A stretch of 64,000 nucleotides of DNA, taken from contig UCMT01000042.1 in the NCBI GenBank assembly GCA_900473795.1, positions 17,116-81,115 on the forward strand. Reading direction: 5' to 3'. The notes below the pieces were generated by a model that was not told where the DNA came from, searched no databases, and saw nothing but the letters and a program-made list of their open reading frames with translations. The stretch comes from Hyphomicrobiales bacterium. Lineage in GTDB: Bacteria > Pseudomonadota > Alphaproteobacteria > Rhizobiales > Rhizobiaceae. Of the stretch, positions 52,750 through 60,817 are shown in pieces (position 1 is the stretch's first letter; each line of letters starts with the position of its first letter). Made by a program: the position numbers and the translations under genes.

Positions 52750-53687
52750 GCGTCGTTTTCGACATACTCGCCTCCGCCGGTCTCTGGGCAGCGATCCTGC
52801 GCATTGCCACACCGCTGATCTTCGGTACGCTCGGCGCGCTGCTCTGCGAGCGGGCAGGCGTCCTCAATCTCGGCATCGAGGGTATCATGACCTTCGGCGC
52901 GATGATCGGCTGGCTTGCCGTGTTCCACGGCGCGGATCTGTGGACAGGCGTGCTGGTCGCCGCGATCTCTGGTACACTTTTTGGAGTGCTGCATTCGCTG
53001 CTCACGGTGACGCTCGGGCTCTCGCAACATGTCTCGGGTCTGGGCGTGACGCTCTTCGCCTCGAGCTTCAGCTACTACGTCTTCCGGCTCGTTGTGCCCG
53101 TGGCGGGCACACCGCCAACGGTCATGCCGTTCCAGCCGATCGACATCCCGGCGCTTTCGTCGCTGCCCTTCATCGGCCCGGCTTTTTTCACCCAGACCGC
53201 TCCGACCTATCTCGCCATCGTCATCGCGCTGATCATGGGCTACATCATCTTCCGCACGCCTGTCGGGCTTGCAATCCGGATGACGGGGGAGAATCCGCAT
53301 GCCGCCGAAGCCCAGGGCGTGAACCCGATGAAGGTGCGCTACGGCGCGGTGATCGCCGGCAGTGCGCTGATGGCGGTCGGCGGCGCTTTCCTCACGCTTT
53401 CGGCCTTCAACTCCTTCTTCCCGACCATGGTACAGGGGCGCGGCTGGATCTGTATCGCGCTCGTGGTCTTCGCCTCCTGGCGGCCGGGGCGGGCACTGTT
53501 CGGGGCACTGCTCTTTGCCTTTTTCGATGCCTTCCAGCTCAGGCTGCAGACAGTCGTCGAAGGCGTGCCTTACCAGATCTTCCTGATGACGCCTTACATC
53601 CTCTCCATCTTCGCACTCGCCCTCATGGCGCGACGCGCCCGCGTACCGCAGGCGTTGATGCAACCTTACCGCCGCGGCGAACGATAA
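52746..53687 (+). CDS. Nucleoside-type ABC permease, NupQ-like
   Basis: The 313-aa permease has the smaller-partner features: TPLIFGTLGALLCERAGVLN, then LGIEGIMTFGAMIG, LGVTLFASSFSYYVFR and an ENPHAAEAQGVNPMKVR cytoplasmic loop, with about eight helices. With the gene before it, it forms the membrane channel of the importer. It is followed after 16 bases by the deaminase. Confidence 0.85.
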   Translation: MSVVFDILASAGLWAAILRIATPLIFGTLGALLCERAGVLNLGIEGIMTFGAMIGWLAVFHGADLWTGVLVAAISGTLFGVLHSLLTVTLGLSQHVSGLGVTLFASSFSYYVFRLVVPVAGTPPTVMPFQPIDIPALSSLPFIGPAFFTQTAPTYLAIVIALIMGYIIFRTPVGLAIRMTGENPHAAEAQGVNPMKVRYGAVIAGSALMAVGGAFLTLSAFNSFFPTMVQGRGWICIALVVFASWRPGRALFGALLFAFFDAFQLRLQTVVEGVPYQIFLMTPYILSIFALALMARRARVPQALMQPYRRGER

Positions 53688-53703
53688 ACCGAAAGGTCCC
53701 GAC

Positions 53704-55011
53704 ATGTTTGATCTCATTGTCCGAAACGCGAACCTTCCCGATGGGCGTAGCGGGATCGACATCGCAATCACCCGAGGCAAGATCGCCACGATCGAGAAGT
53801 GCATCGCGGCCAGTGCCAGCGAGGAGATTGATGCCACCGGACGACTGGTCAGCCCGCCTTTCATCGACCCGCATTTTCACATGGACGCAACACTGTCCCT
53901 CGGCATTCCCCGCATGAACGTGTCCGGCACGTTGCTCGAAGGCATCGCGCTTTGGGGTGAGCTCCGACCGATCGTCACCAAGGAGGAGCTGGTCGAGCGA
54001 GCGCTGCGCTATTGCGACCTCGCAGTCACGCAAGGCCTGCTCTTCATCCGCAGCCATGTCGATACATCCGATCCCAAGCTCGTCACGGTCGAGGCGCTGC
54101 TGGAAGTTAAGGATCGCGTCAAGCCTTATATCGAGCTGCAGCTCGTAGCGTTTCCGCAGGACGGTTACTATCGCGCGAAGGACGGTGTCGCCGCGCTCAA
54201 CCGTGCACTCGACATGGGCGTCGACATTGTCGGCGGCATTCCGCATTTCGAGCGCACCATGGAGGACGGCCGGCTATCGGTGGAGGCGCTCTGCCGAATC
54301 GCCGCCGACCGGGGCCTGCCCGTCGACATGCATTGCGATGAGACCGACGATCCGATGTCGCGCCATATCGAGACGCTGGCCGCCGAGACGATCCGCCACG
54401 GCCTGCAGGGTCGCGTCGCCGGCTCGCACCTCACTTCCATGCATTCCATGGACAACTACTACGTCTCGAAGCTCATCCCGCTGATGGTGGAGGCCGAAAT
54501 CAACGTCATTCCCAATCCGCTGATCAACATCATGCTGCAGGGCCGGCACGATACCTATCCCAAGCGCCGGGGCATGACCCGCGTACCCGAAATGCTGGCA
54601 GCCGGGCTCAACGTTTCTTTCGGGCATGATTGCGTCATGGATCCCTGGTATTCGATGGGCTCGGGCGACATGCTTGAGGTCGGTCACATGGCGATCCATG
54701 TCGCCCAGATGGCAGGCATTGAAGACAAGAAGAAGATTTTTGATGCACTCACGGTCAATTCTGCAAAAACGCTCGGCCTCCAGGGCTATGGTTTGGACAA
54801 AGGCTGCAAGGCCGACCTCGTTATCCTCCAGGCCGCCGACCCGTTGGAGGCGCTGCGGCTGAAGCCGAACCGGCTCGCCGTCATCAAGGGTGGCAAAGTG
54901 ATCGCCCGCACGGCGCCGCGGATAGGCGAACTCTTTCTCGACGGCCGCCCGAAGAGCATCGACGGCGGCCGAGACTATGTGCCGACCTATACGCGGGGAC
55001 CGGCCTGTTGA
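53704..55011 (+). CDS. Cytosine deaminase-like amidohydrolase
   Basis: The 435-aa metal-dependent hydrolase has zinc ligands HFHMD at about residue 58, HCDETDDPMSRHIETLA at about 212, SHLTSMHSMDN at about 240 and FGHDCVMDPWYSMGSGDML at about 310, all close to E. coli CodA. It removes an amino group from cytosine or a related pyrimidine, such as 5-methylcytosine or a thiamine pyrimidine. The start has GAAAGG 8 bases upstream. It closes the operon; no terminator was recognised behind it. Confidence 0.82.
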   Translation: MFDLIVRNANLPDGRSGIDIAITRGKIATIEKCIAASASEEIDATGRLVSPPFIDPHFHMDATLSLGIPRMNVSGTLLEGIALWGELRPIVTKEELVERALRYCDLAVTQGLLFIRSHVDTSDPKLVTVEALLEVKDRVKPYIELQLVAFPQDGYYRAKDGVAALNRALDMGVDIVGGIPHFERTMEDGRLSVEALCRIAADRGLPVDMHCDETDDPMSRHIETLAAETIRHGLQGRVAGSHLTSMHSMDNYYVSKLIPLMVEAEINVIPNPLINIMLQGRHDTYPKRRGMTRVPEMLAAGLNVSFGHDCVMDPWYSMGSGDMLEVGHMAIHVAQMAGIEDKKKIFDALTVNSAKTLGLQGYGLDKGCKADLVILQAADPLEALRLKPNRLAVIKGGKVIARTAPRIGELFLDGRPKSIDGGRDYVPTYTRGPAC

Positions 55012-55325
55012 ACCGCTGATTGCTGGCCGCGGCCATCGACCGCACGGTACGATCTTCTGCGCACGACGCAGGTGCATCCATCACCCGCGTCGCTGGTGAC
55101 TGTGACGATCAGATACTCGGATTTCACCCCAGGCTATTTGTCGCGGCCAGGCCCAGTGCCGTCACAAACGTGGCTGATGTTTTCCACGTCGCATCCGGAC
55201 TTCCGGCTGTCTATCCCTTCAAACGGCCGGTGCGCTTGTTGGGCGTGACACAAGGACCCCTGACACGGCGCAGGGACAGGCGCAACTCGATCTCAATCTG
55301 CTGCGGGAACAAGGCTCCGAAACCG
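55012..55325. other. Stretch without recognised gene
   Basis: Downstream of the deaminase there are 314 bases with only short open frames and no motif. A small RNA transcribed from the right ends at 55326, so any read-through from the deaminase operon would run antisense to it. Confidence 0.5.
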
Positions 55326-55361
55326 AAAAAGCCTGCCGCGGGAGGAGGTGCGGCAGGCTTT
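55326..55361 (-). terminator. Rho-independent terminator of the sRNA
   Basis: On the minus strand AAAGCCTGCCGC and GCGGCAGGC form a long perfect stem around ACCTCCTCCC, followed by TTTTT. It doubles as the last anti-Shine-Dalgarno hairpin. Confidence 0.8.
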
Positions 55362-55482
55362 CCGAAAAGAACCGAACAGCGGCTGGGAGGAGGAGTGCCG
55401 CCGTTCCGACAGACGTCCCTTGGGAGGAGGAGCGGGCCGTCTGAAACCCGAAGCTTTGCGGGAGGAGGTGCATCGCTTCGAT
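55326..55482 (-). ncRNA. Multi-hairpin sRNA with CCUCCUCCC loops (alpha-r14/cuckoo type)
   Basis: On the minus strand four consecutive stem-loops each show the word CCTCCTCCC in the apical loop, at about 55458-55466, 55421-55430, 55384-55393 and 55340-55348. The last stem is a perfect 11-bp hairpin (AAGCCTGCCGC with its complement) followed by T5 at 55330-55326 and serves as the terminator. A promoter with TTGGCA and TATGAT lies just upstream. This matches the alphaproteobacterial sRNA family with anti-Shine-Dalgarno loops (alpha-r14, or cuckoo RNAs). The transcript would be about 157 nt. Targets would be messages with GGAGG-rich ribosome-binding sites. Confidence 0.8.
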
Positions 55483-55489
55483 AGGCTTG

Positions 55490-55517
55490 ATCATACACCG
55501 ACCCTGGACCGTGCCAA
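55490..55517 (-). promoter_or_regulatory. Promoter of the sRNA
   Basis: Read on the minus strand, TTGGCA (55517-55512) and TATGAT (55495-55490) are spaced by 16 bases. The start point would be near 55482, just before the first hairpin. Confidence 0.65.
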
Positions 55518-55616
55518 TGCCTTATGCTGCACTGCAGCTATGCAAGAAATGCAAGTCGGAAAAGGTCAACGAAGAGAACGACGATCCAACCTCCCTAAGA
55601 CATGGAAGTTCGACGC

Positions 55617-55643
55617 AAAAACGCCCGCGTCATCAGCGGGCGT
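55617..55643 (-). terminator. Rho-independent terminator of the DUF1127 gene
   Basis: On the minus strand the stem ACGCCCGC/GCGGGCGT around a 7-base loop is followed by TTTTT. It lies 30 bases after the DUF1127 stop codon. Confidence 0.8.
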
Positions 55644-55672
55644 CGAGCAGTTTTAAGATCAAATGCTTTGCG

Positions 55673-55819
55673 TCAGCGCGCGATCGATGCGCGGGCAATG
55701 CTGCGGATATCGGCGCGATCGATACCGAGGTCCTGCAATTCACGGCTGGACATGCGGTCGAGTTCGGTGACGGTCTGACGGAACTTGCGCCAGTTGTTGA
55801 AGGAGCGTGCTACGTTCAT
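55673..55819 (-). CDS. DUF1127 small protein
   Basis: A 48-aa basic protein begins MNVARSFNNWRKFRQTVTEL and continues DRMSSRELQDLGIDRADI, the hallmark of DUF1127 (two short helices with LxxLSDReLxDIGIxRxDI). It ends in IARASIAR. GGAAAGGGG lies upstream of the ATG. Members of this family in alphaproteobacteria affect RNA turnover and phosphate or stress responses. A strong terminator follows. Confidence 0.88.
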   Translation of the reverse strand: MNVARSFNNWRKFRQTVTELDRMSSRELQDLGIDRADIRSIARASIAR

Positions 55820-56005
55820 GATAATCCCCTTTCCTGAGGGCTGTCTGACGTCAGCAACCTCGTTGGGTTCCGGCGTCGTTTCGATGATTGGAATATAGAT
55901 GTTTCAATCGGTTTAAAAAACCGACAATCCCTCACACCACCTATGCACTGGATGCAGGGAATCTTTCTTTTTGGCGCAAGATGCTCGTTTTTTAAGCTCC
56001 GGCGA

Positions 56006-56160
56006 TCAAATTCCGTCGGACGGGAGGGTCCCGGACCGTTGATCTGCCATCGCAACGCAGCGCTTGAGCGCGTGTTTGACCAGCCCCGTGCCGATCCCCT
56101 GCCCCACCCAGGCTTCGTCCGTGCCAAGCTGGTCAAGGAGAAGGCATGGAACCCGCGCAC
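56006..56160 (-). pseudogene. GNAT acetyltransferase remnant (TacT-like)
   Basis: The minus-strand frame reads VPCLLLDQLGTDEAWVGQGI, then GTGLVKHALKRCVAMAD. This is the acetyl-CoA-binding core of GNAT proteins of the toxin type (LxxLAVDxxxQGxGLGxxLLxxAL). The active-site N- and C-terminal parts and a partner antitoxin gene are missing. Confidence 0.6.
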
Positions 56161-56246
56161 TCGGCGACAGCGGCCTTCGATCAATCCTTCTTGACGCCAT
56201 CAAAGCGACTCAGAGGAATATTCCCGCGCAGCACGTTGGATAAAGT

Positions 56247-56606
56247 ATGGGGTGGTTCTACCCGATCACACTCCCATCAAAGGAATGTGACCGCCAGGCT
56301 TTGTGGGAACAACGGGACGAGAAGTCGATTGTCTTGGTGAACTTGATCGAAGGAGACCCACGTTTGGAGACGGCCAATACCCGGCCGAACTTTGAGAAAG
56401 AAGAGCTTGCAACGGCCGGACCAGCGTTAAGAATTTTGACCCTGTTGGATTTGAAACCCAATTCATGTCGGTGGCCAGTCAACCAACCCGCGCCGCGTAA
56501 GCAATATTTCTTTTGCGGGTCGCCGACCGACGGACATGAGCCCTACTGCAAGCTGCACCGCGAAATCGCATACAGACCAGATGCAAGGAGAGGCCGAGTG
56601 CCGTAG
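56247..56606 (+). CDS. GcrA-like C-terminal domain protein (probably truncated)
   Basis: The last 55 of 119 residues match the C-terminal part of GcrA, the alphaproteobacterial cell-cycle regulator: TLLDLKPNSCRWPVNQP, YFFCGSPTDGHEPYC and HREIAYRPDARR, with the conserved Cys and Trp residues. The N-terminal helix-turn-helix that contacts methylated DNA is absent and the first 60 residues are not recognised. It could be an inactive relic of an accessory GcrA paralogue, or a small protein that binds sigma factor without DNA contact. No good ribosome-binding site is seen. Confidence 0.5.
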   Translation: MGWFYPITLPSKECDRQALWEQRDEKSIVLVNLIEGDPRLETANTRPNFEKEELATAGPALRILTLLDLKPNSCRWPVNQPAPRKQYFFCGSPTDGHEPYCKLHREIAYRPDARRGRVP

Positions 56607-56843
56607 AGATCGCAGCCCTCCGGGCAGCCTCGGATCCGAAGCGGAAGATCGACATCTCAAGGATGGCCCAAGTGTTCGAAGGGCTCTTCCTCGGCTCAAA
56701 ATTTAACAGGCGGCCACCGACAGTCAGTTAAGTCTTTGAGGTTGTTCTCCTGAGAAACGCGCCCCATGATCGTCGGCAAATCCAAACTGCTCGCAACCAG
56801 GCAAACAGTCACATATTTCAGAAAGTGCGATGCCGAGCGCCAA

Positions 56844-57068
56844 TTAGCGAGGTCCTGAACCTGTCTGTTGTTGAGCGAGCGCGTTATCAGACGCGTTGCC
56901 ACTCGCACTTTCGGACCTCGCCAACCGCAAAGCCCTCAGGGCTTCCGTTTTCCTGCGACGTGCGATCTGATTTTCTTCGATAATTGCTTGCGCCTTTTGC
57001 TTGCTCTCGTCAAAAAACCCGTATGGCGACCCGCCCCTCGGTCGCCGCTTCTTCGGCACTGTCGTCAT
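56844..57068 (-). CDS. Small basic rhizobial protein of unknown function
   Basis: A 74-aa Arg/Lys-rich protein starts MTTVPKKRRPRGGSPYGFFD and continues ESKQKAQAIIEENQIARRRK into an acidic/amide end. The compact PRGGSPYGFFDESK motif recurs in small proteins of rhizobia as far as I remember; no function is known to me. AAGGA 9 bases before ATG 57068 decides the start. A 14-base palindrome (TATGAAATTTCATA) lies at 57174-57187 in its upstream region. Confidence 0.55.
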   Translation of the reverse strand: MTTVPKKRRPRGGSPYGFFDESKQKAQAIIEENQIARRRKTEALRALRLARSESASGNASDNALAQQQTGSGPR

Positions 57069-57345
57069 TGCCGACATTCCTTTCGTCTCGTCGATGCCTC
57101 CAAGGCACCGACGCTCGCGGTTTGCTCGAAATGGTTCAACCACGCCTAAAATAGCCCACCCCCAGCACGCTGCTATGAAATTTCATAAAATTGTAGGTGG
57201 ATTGGGCCGGATTTTTTTATCGCGGTCCCTGCTCGCGGCCGAACTGGTGGCGAGCAGGCGAGTGCGTGGAAAGGGCCTGGAACAGAGGTGACAGGGTTAG
57301 ATCCGTATGCCGCTGAGACGCGATCGTCACGGGCGGCCTCAGACT

Positions 57346-57368
57346 AAAAACCCCGCCGAAGCGGGGTT
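57346..57368 (-). terminator. Rho-independent terminator of the CsbD gene
   Basis: On the minus strand AAACCCCGC, the loop TTCG and GCGGGGTTTTT form a tight GC hairpin with a T-run, about 20 bases after the CsbD stop. Confidence 0.88.
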
Positions 57369-57385
57369 TCCTTTCTGGAGACTCA

Positions 57386-57592
57386 TCAGTTCCATGTCTG
57401 GCGATTGCACCAGTGGTCAACGTCGGCCCGGACACGGTCCTTTTCGATGCCGTAACGCTCCTGGATCGTGCCTTCCAGTTGATCGCGCTTGCCGGCGATG
57501 CGGTCAAGATCATCGTCGGTCAACTTGCCCCACTGCTCCTTGACCTTGCCTTTGAACTGCTTCCAGTTCCCTTCAACGCGGTTCCAATCCAT
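57386..57592 (-). CDS. CsbD-like stress protein
   Basis: A 68-aa protein starts MDWNRVEGNWKQFKGKVKEQ and continues with WGKLTDDDLDRIAGKRDQLE, GTIQERYGI, the full CsbD signature of a hydrophilic helical stress protein. It ends with a short tail containing one Cys. Members are strongly induced by the general stress response. A CGAAC/CGTT promoter lies upstream and a clear terminator downstream, so it is a single-gene unit. Confidence 0.92.
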   Translation of the reverse strand: MDWNRVEGNWKQFKGKVKEQWGKLTDDDLDRIAGKRDQLEGTIQERYGIEKDRVRADVDHWCNRQTWN

Positions 57593-57627
57593 CTTCGTTT
57601 CCTCCGACTGTTGGGGACTGAAGAAGA

Positions 57628-57653
57628 AACGCTTGAAGGGTCAAATTGGTTCG
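57628..57653 (-). promoter_or_regulatory. EcfG (RpoE2)-type promoter of the CsbD gene
   Basis: On the minus strand CGAAC (57653-57649), 17 bases and CGTT (57631-57628) fit the alphaproteobacterial general-stress sigma factor consensus GGAAC-N16/17-CGTT with one mismatch. The start codon is about 36 bases downstream. Confidence 0.65.
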
Positions 57654-57659
57654 AGAATC

Positions 57660-57758
57660 GCGAACAGAAACTCCCCGAGAGCGTTTTCGGAAGGCATTTC
57701 GAAAGCCGAAGCCTCCAAGCGGATCGACGAACTCAAGCGGGCACTCAATCTCGGCTAA
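57660..57758 (+). pseudogene. DUF3072-like C-terminal remnant
   Basis: The plus-strand frame ends in ISKAEASKRIDELKRALNLG, resembling the end of DUF3072-type small proteins (LSKAEASKRIDELQ). No start with a ribosome-binding site and no upstream half of the domain is found, and the frame overlaps the promoter region of the CsbD gene. Confidence 0.4.
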
Positions 57759-58039
57759 GATGGGTCACGCGATGGCGGTTGGGATCGCAGGTTGCGAAGC
57801 AATCTAACGGCGGCCAGCGTCAAACATGTCGGAACGCACGCTCCTCCAGTCGGCAAGAGACCTCAACCCCGAGAAATCTCGACTTTTCGGCCTCTCCAAC
57901 GAGTTCAAAGCGTCCACTTCCACCGGGAAAATTCGCAATCAGCATTTATGCCTGCACTCGTGGCCTCACTCACGTGACCCGTCGCCGCGTGGTATTTCCG
58001 GTGCGTACATTCCGCGCGACAGTCCCACGACATCGGCGG

Positions 58040-58065
58040 GGAACAATAACCTGCTTGGCCAAGTT
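58040..58065 (+). promoter_or_regulatory. Possible EcfG-type promoter of the DUF6894 gene
   Basis: GGAAC (58040-58044), 17 bases and AGTT (58062-58065) fit the general-stress consensus with one change. The start codon of the next gene is 66 bases downstream. Confidence 0.45.
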
Positions 58066-58131
58066 TTCTCAACTGAACCGCAGTTTCTTGATGGGACCCG
58101 CGGCGAACGTTGAAGTCGGTAAGGACCCACC

Positions 58132-58386
58132 ATGCCCCAGTTCTTTTTCCGCAGCACCGACCAGGATGGCTTCAGCGCGGAAGACCGGGGCTTCGAGTTC
58201 CCCGACTTCGAAGCCGCTATTGAAGAGGCAAAGCTTGCCCTCGCCGAAATGGCGGCGGACGGTCTGCCGCAAGAACCGGTCTCGATGATTTCTATTCAAG
58301 TTCTGGATTCGAACCACGTGCTGGTTTGCGAAATGCGATTGGTGATGGAGGTCATCATGGGTTCCTTCGAACCGGCAAAAGGTTAA
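58132..58386 (+). CDS. DUF6894-type small protein
   Basis: An 84-aa acidic protein starts MPQFFFRSTDQDGFSAEDRG and has FPDFEAAIEEAKLALAEMAA, the familiar arrangement of rhizobial DUF6894 proteins (an FxF opening, a D.EG-like turn, and an A..EA...L helix), ending with a VCEMRLVMEVI strand. The function is unknown. It is followed after 40 bases by a Crp/Fnr regulator in the same direction, so the two may be co-transcribed. Confidence 0.7.
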   Translation: MPQFFFRSTDQDGFSAEDRGFEFPDFEAAIEEAKLALAEMAADGLPQEPVSMISIQVLDSNHVLVCEMRLVMEVIMGSFEPAKG

Positions 58387-58426
58387 ACGGTGACCGCGCC
58401 CTCTGGGCGGCTCGCAGGGAGGCAAC

Positions 58427-59146
58427 TTGATTGAATCGCTCATATTGAACCTGAGTTCTCGCGACATCATCACCCCGCGCGAAGATGCGCTCCTAAGCTC
58501 CATGATTAAACGCGAGCGATGGTTTGTTGCAGGTGAGGATTTGGTAGTACAGGGTACTCGCCCCTTGTACAGCACATTGTTGGTGGACGGTTTTGCTGCT
58601 CGGTACAAGGTGTTGGAGAACGGTCATCGACAGATCACTGCCATCCACATCGCCGGCGACTTTGTCGATCTGCACGCCTTCCAACTGAAAACAATGGATC
58701 ACGGAATTTTGGCTCTGTCGCCATGTCACGTCGCATTCGCGGACCATTCCGAGCTGAAAATGTTGACGGAAACGGAGCCGCATCTAACGCGGATGCTGTG
58801 GCTATCAACGGTGATCGACGGAGCGATCCACCGCGAGTGGATCGTAGCGATGGGCAGAAAGAGCGCCAAATCGCAATTGGCTCATATCTTCTGTGAGCTA
58901 TTTGTCCGTCTGCAGGTCGTCCGAAAGACGGACGATCAAAGTTATATTTTTCCGCTCTCTCAAGCGGTGTTGGCGGACGTGCTCGGCCTGTCTCTGGTGC
59001 ATCTAAACAAGACACTACAAAAGCTTCGCCAGGAGGATGTGCTGACCTGGAACAACCGGGTCATTACCGTAATGGATTGGCAAAGACTTCAAGACGTTGC
59101 CGAGTTCGATTCTGCCTACCTCAACTTGGTAAGGGAGCCGCGATAA
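58427..59146 (+). CDS. Crp/Fnr-family transcriptional regulator
   Basis: The 239-aa protein has a cyclic-nucleotide-binding-like domain at about residues 15-140 (EDLVVQGTRPLYSTLLVDGF, then HRQITAIHIAGDFVDLHAF) and a C-terminal winged helix at about 150-225 (FPLSQAVLADVLGLSLVHLN). No Cys cluster for an iron-sulfur centre is present, so it is not FNR-like in oxygen sensing. The start is TTG 58427, supported by a strong GCAGGGAGG 5 bases upstream. Proteins of this subgroup are common in rhizobial plasmids and often lie near stress genes. Confidence 0.85.
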   Translation: MIESLILNLSSRDIITPREDALLSSMIKRERWFVAGEDLVVQGTRPLYSTLLVDGFAARYKVLENGHRQITAIHIAGDFVDLHAFQLKTMDHGILALSPCHVAFADHSELKMLTETEPHLTRMLWLSTVIDGAIHREWIVAMGRKSAKSQLAHIFCELFVRLQVVRKTDDQSYIFPLSQAVLADVLGLSLVHLNKTLQKLRQEDVLTWNNRVITVMDWQRLQDVAEFDSAYLNLVREPR

Positions 59147-59383
59147 GCTCCCCGCGGCGAAATGCCGATATGATCGTGACCGAAGCCAACCACTCCGCGG
59201 GGGGCATTCGTTTTCGAAGGCTCCCTTTTCGGTATCGCGACGTCAGCCGTCCCTGCCGACGGGCCCCACGCACTGGCAGAGCATCAGCGGTGGTCCGTGG
59301 CTAAAAGATACTCCACGCCTCCTTTATCCGTTCTCCCGCGTGTAGGCAGTGGAGGGTCCGTATTGAGCCTGATAGGGTTGGGA

Positions 59384-60300
59384 ATGATCGAACTCACGAA
59401 GATACGCGAACTTAACATCTCAGCAGCCGCAGCCGCCACCAGGCCATTGCATATAAGCGCGGCAAGCGGCCTCGCGTGCCTCGGTTCGAGAATGTACGTC
59501 GTCGCCGATGATGAGCTTCATCTGGCGGTGTTTTCCACAGCCGACAGCGCACCTGGCCATCTGATCCGAATTTTTGATGGCATGTTGCCTGAATTCAAAG
59601 TTGCCCGGAAGCGGCAAAAGCCTGACCTCGAAGCGCTCACTCTTCTTCCCCCTTTCCGCGACTTTCCCCATGGCGCGCTTCTGGCAGTTGGCTCAGGATC
59701 CCGGCCCAACCGCCGCAGGGGCGTCCTCCTTGCACTTGACCCGCATGGCGCCGTCTGCGGGTCGCCGCGAAGCGTAGATCTATCATCCATTCTTCTTCCG
59801 CTCCACGAGGAGTTTTCTGAGGTCAATGTCGAGGGCGCAGTCGTCTGTCGCGATGAGCTGCGCTTGTTCCAGCGCGGCAACAAGGGGGAAGCTGAGAACG
59901 CGATCATACGGTTCCACCTTTCGCCGGTACTCGATGCGTTGCTGAGCGATTGTGCCGACGCTATTAAGCCATTCGCCATCAATTATCTCGACCTGGGTTT
60001 CATCCAAGGCGTTCCATTCAGCTTTACCGATGCCGCAATTCTGCCCGACGGCGACATGGTTTTTAGCGCCGTTGCAGAAGATACGGAGGATGCTTTTCGC
60101 GATGGCCCCTGCGTTGGCGCCGCTATCGGGGTAGCCGATAACAATGGCAATTTACGCTGCTTGCACCGGCTCGACCGGCCACACAAGATAGAGGGCGTCC
60201 ATGCTCGACTGGAGGGAAATCGTCTGGATCTCCGCTTGTCACGGACGCCGACACAACCGAAATACCGGCGGTGCTGTTTTCCGCAACCGTTCTGAAGTAG
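59384..60300 (+). pseudogene. DUF6929-like beta-propeller protein with a C-terminal frameshift
   Basis: From ATG 59384 the frame gives a protein with SGLACLGSRMYVVADDELHL, QKPDLEALTLLPPF, ALLAVGSGSRPNRRRG and VNVEGAVVCRDELRLFQRG, which looks like a six- or seven-bladed propeller family of unknown function (DUF6929, by memory). Near 60230-60236 the frame slips: the original frame ends in an unlikely Arg/Cys-rich tail, whereas the next frame continues LVTDADTTEIPAVLFSATVL to TAG 60298-60300, the expected C-terminus. One base is missing. It may be a recent mutation or a sequencing error. Confidence 0.6.
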
Positions 60301-60630
60301 GTTCGACATCGGGAAGCAGAGTGCTGTCCCTTGTCACTTTTCCCGACGGCAATCCGATTGTCAGCAGACGCCGCTGTCCGAGAGGATGCAAGCATCCACG
60401 CCACTTTCTTCACCGGCTCCGCTCGTGGAGTTGGCAGACGCACGGCCCTGTTTGAGACATTTCCGCGGTGAGCACAGATCATCGGCAGCACAGTAGTGCC
60501 TGTCGGAAACCCGAAAACAGGACCGCTCGTAACCCGAAGAGATTGCGGAAATGATCTAGCCTTGTCAGGGAAGGAGGAGGACGCCGTGGCTGGGCAATTC
60601 TGAGGTTTTTGTTCGGGATATCGGTCGAAG
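60301..60630. other. Stretch without recognised gene
   Basis: These 330 bases hold only short frames without motifs or ribosome-binding sites. The EcfG-type promoter of the YidB gene follows at 60631. Confidence 0.5.
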
Positions 60631-60655
60631 GGAACAACCCCTCTCGCCCGGCGTT
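60631..60655 (+). promoter_or_regulatory. EcfG (RpoE2)-type promoter upstream of the YidB gene
   Basis: GGAAC (60631-60635), 16 bases and CGTT (60652-60655) match the general-stress consensus exactly. The start codon is about 160 bases downstream, leaving a long untranslated leader. Confidence 0.6.
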
Positions 60656-60817
60656 TAGCCGCCACTCACGATCACGTTAAGCCCAGAGGAAAAACGCAGA
60701 CAACGCTCGACGAAGCAGGCGACAGACTTGGCTCTGGACGTCGATCGCAACATCGGTTGTCAACCAGAACGGCAGAAGGCCGATCGCCGTTCACCTAAAA
60801 AAGGAAGGAATACGGAC

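Noticed and set aside
55201..55500. Open frames of about 90 codons on both strands across the sRNA region
   Set aside because: They are explained by the hairpin-rich sRNA gene and lack ribosome-binding sites.
55908..55924. Perfect 7-base inverted repeat TCGGTTT/AAACCGA as a terminator
   Set aside because: No gene ends near it in either direction and there is no clear T-run; it may only be part of the DUF1127 upstream region.
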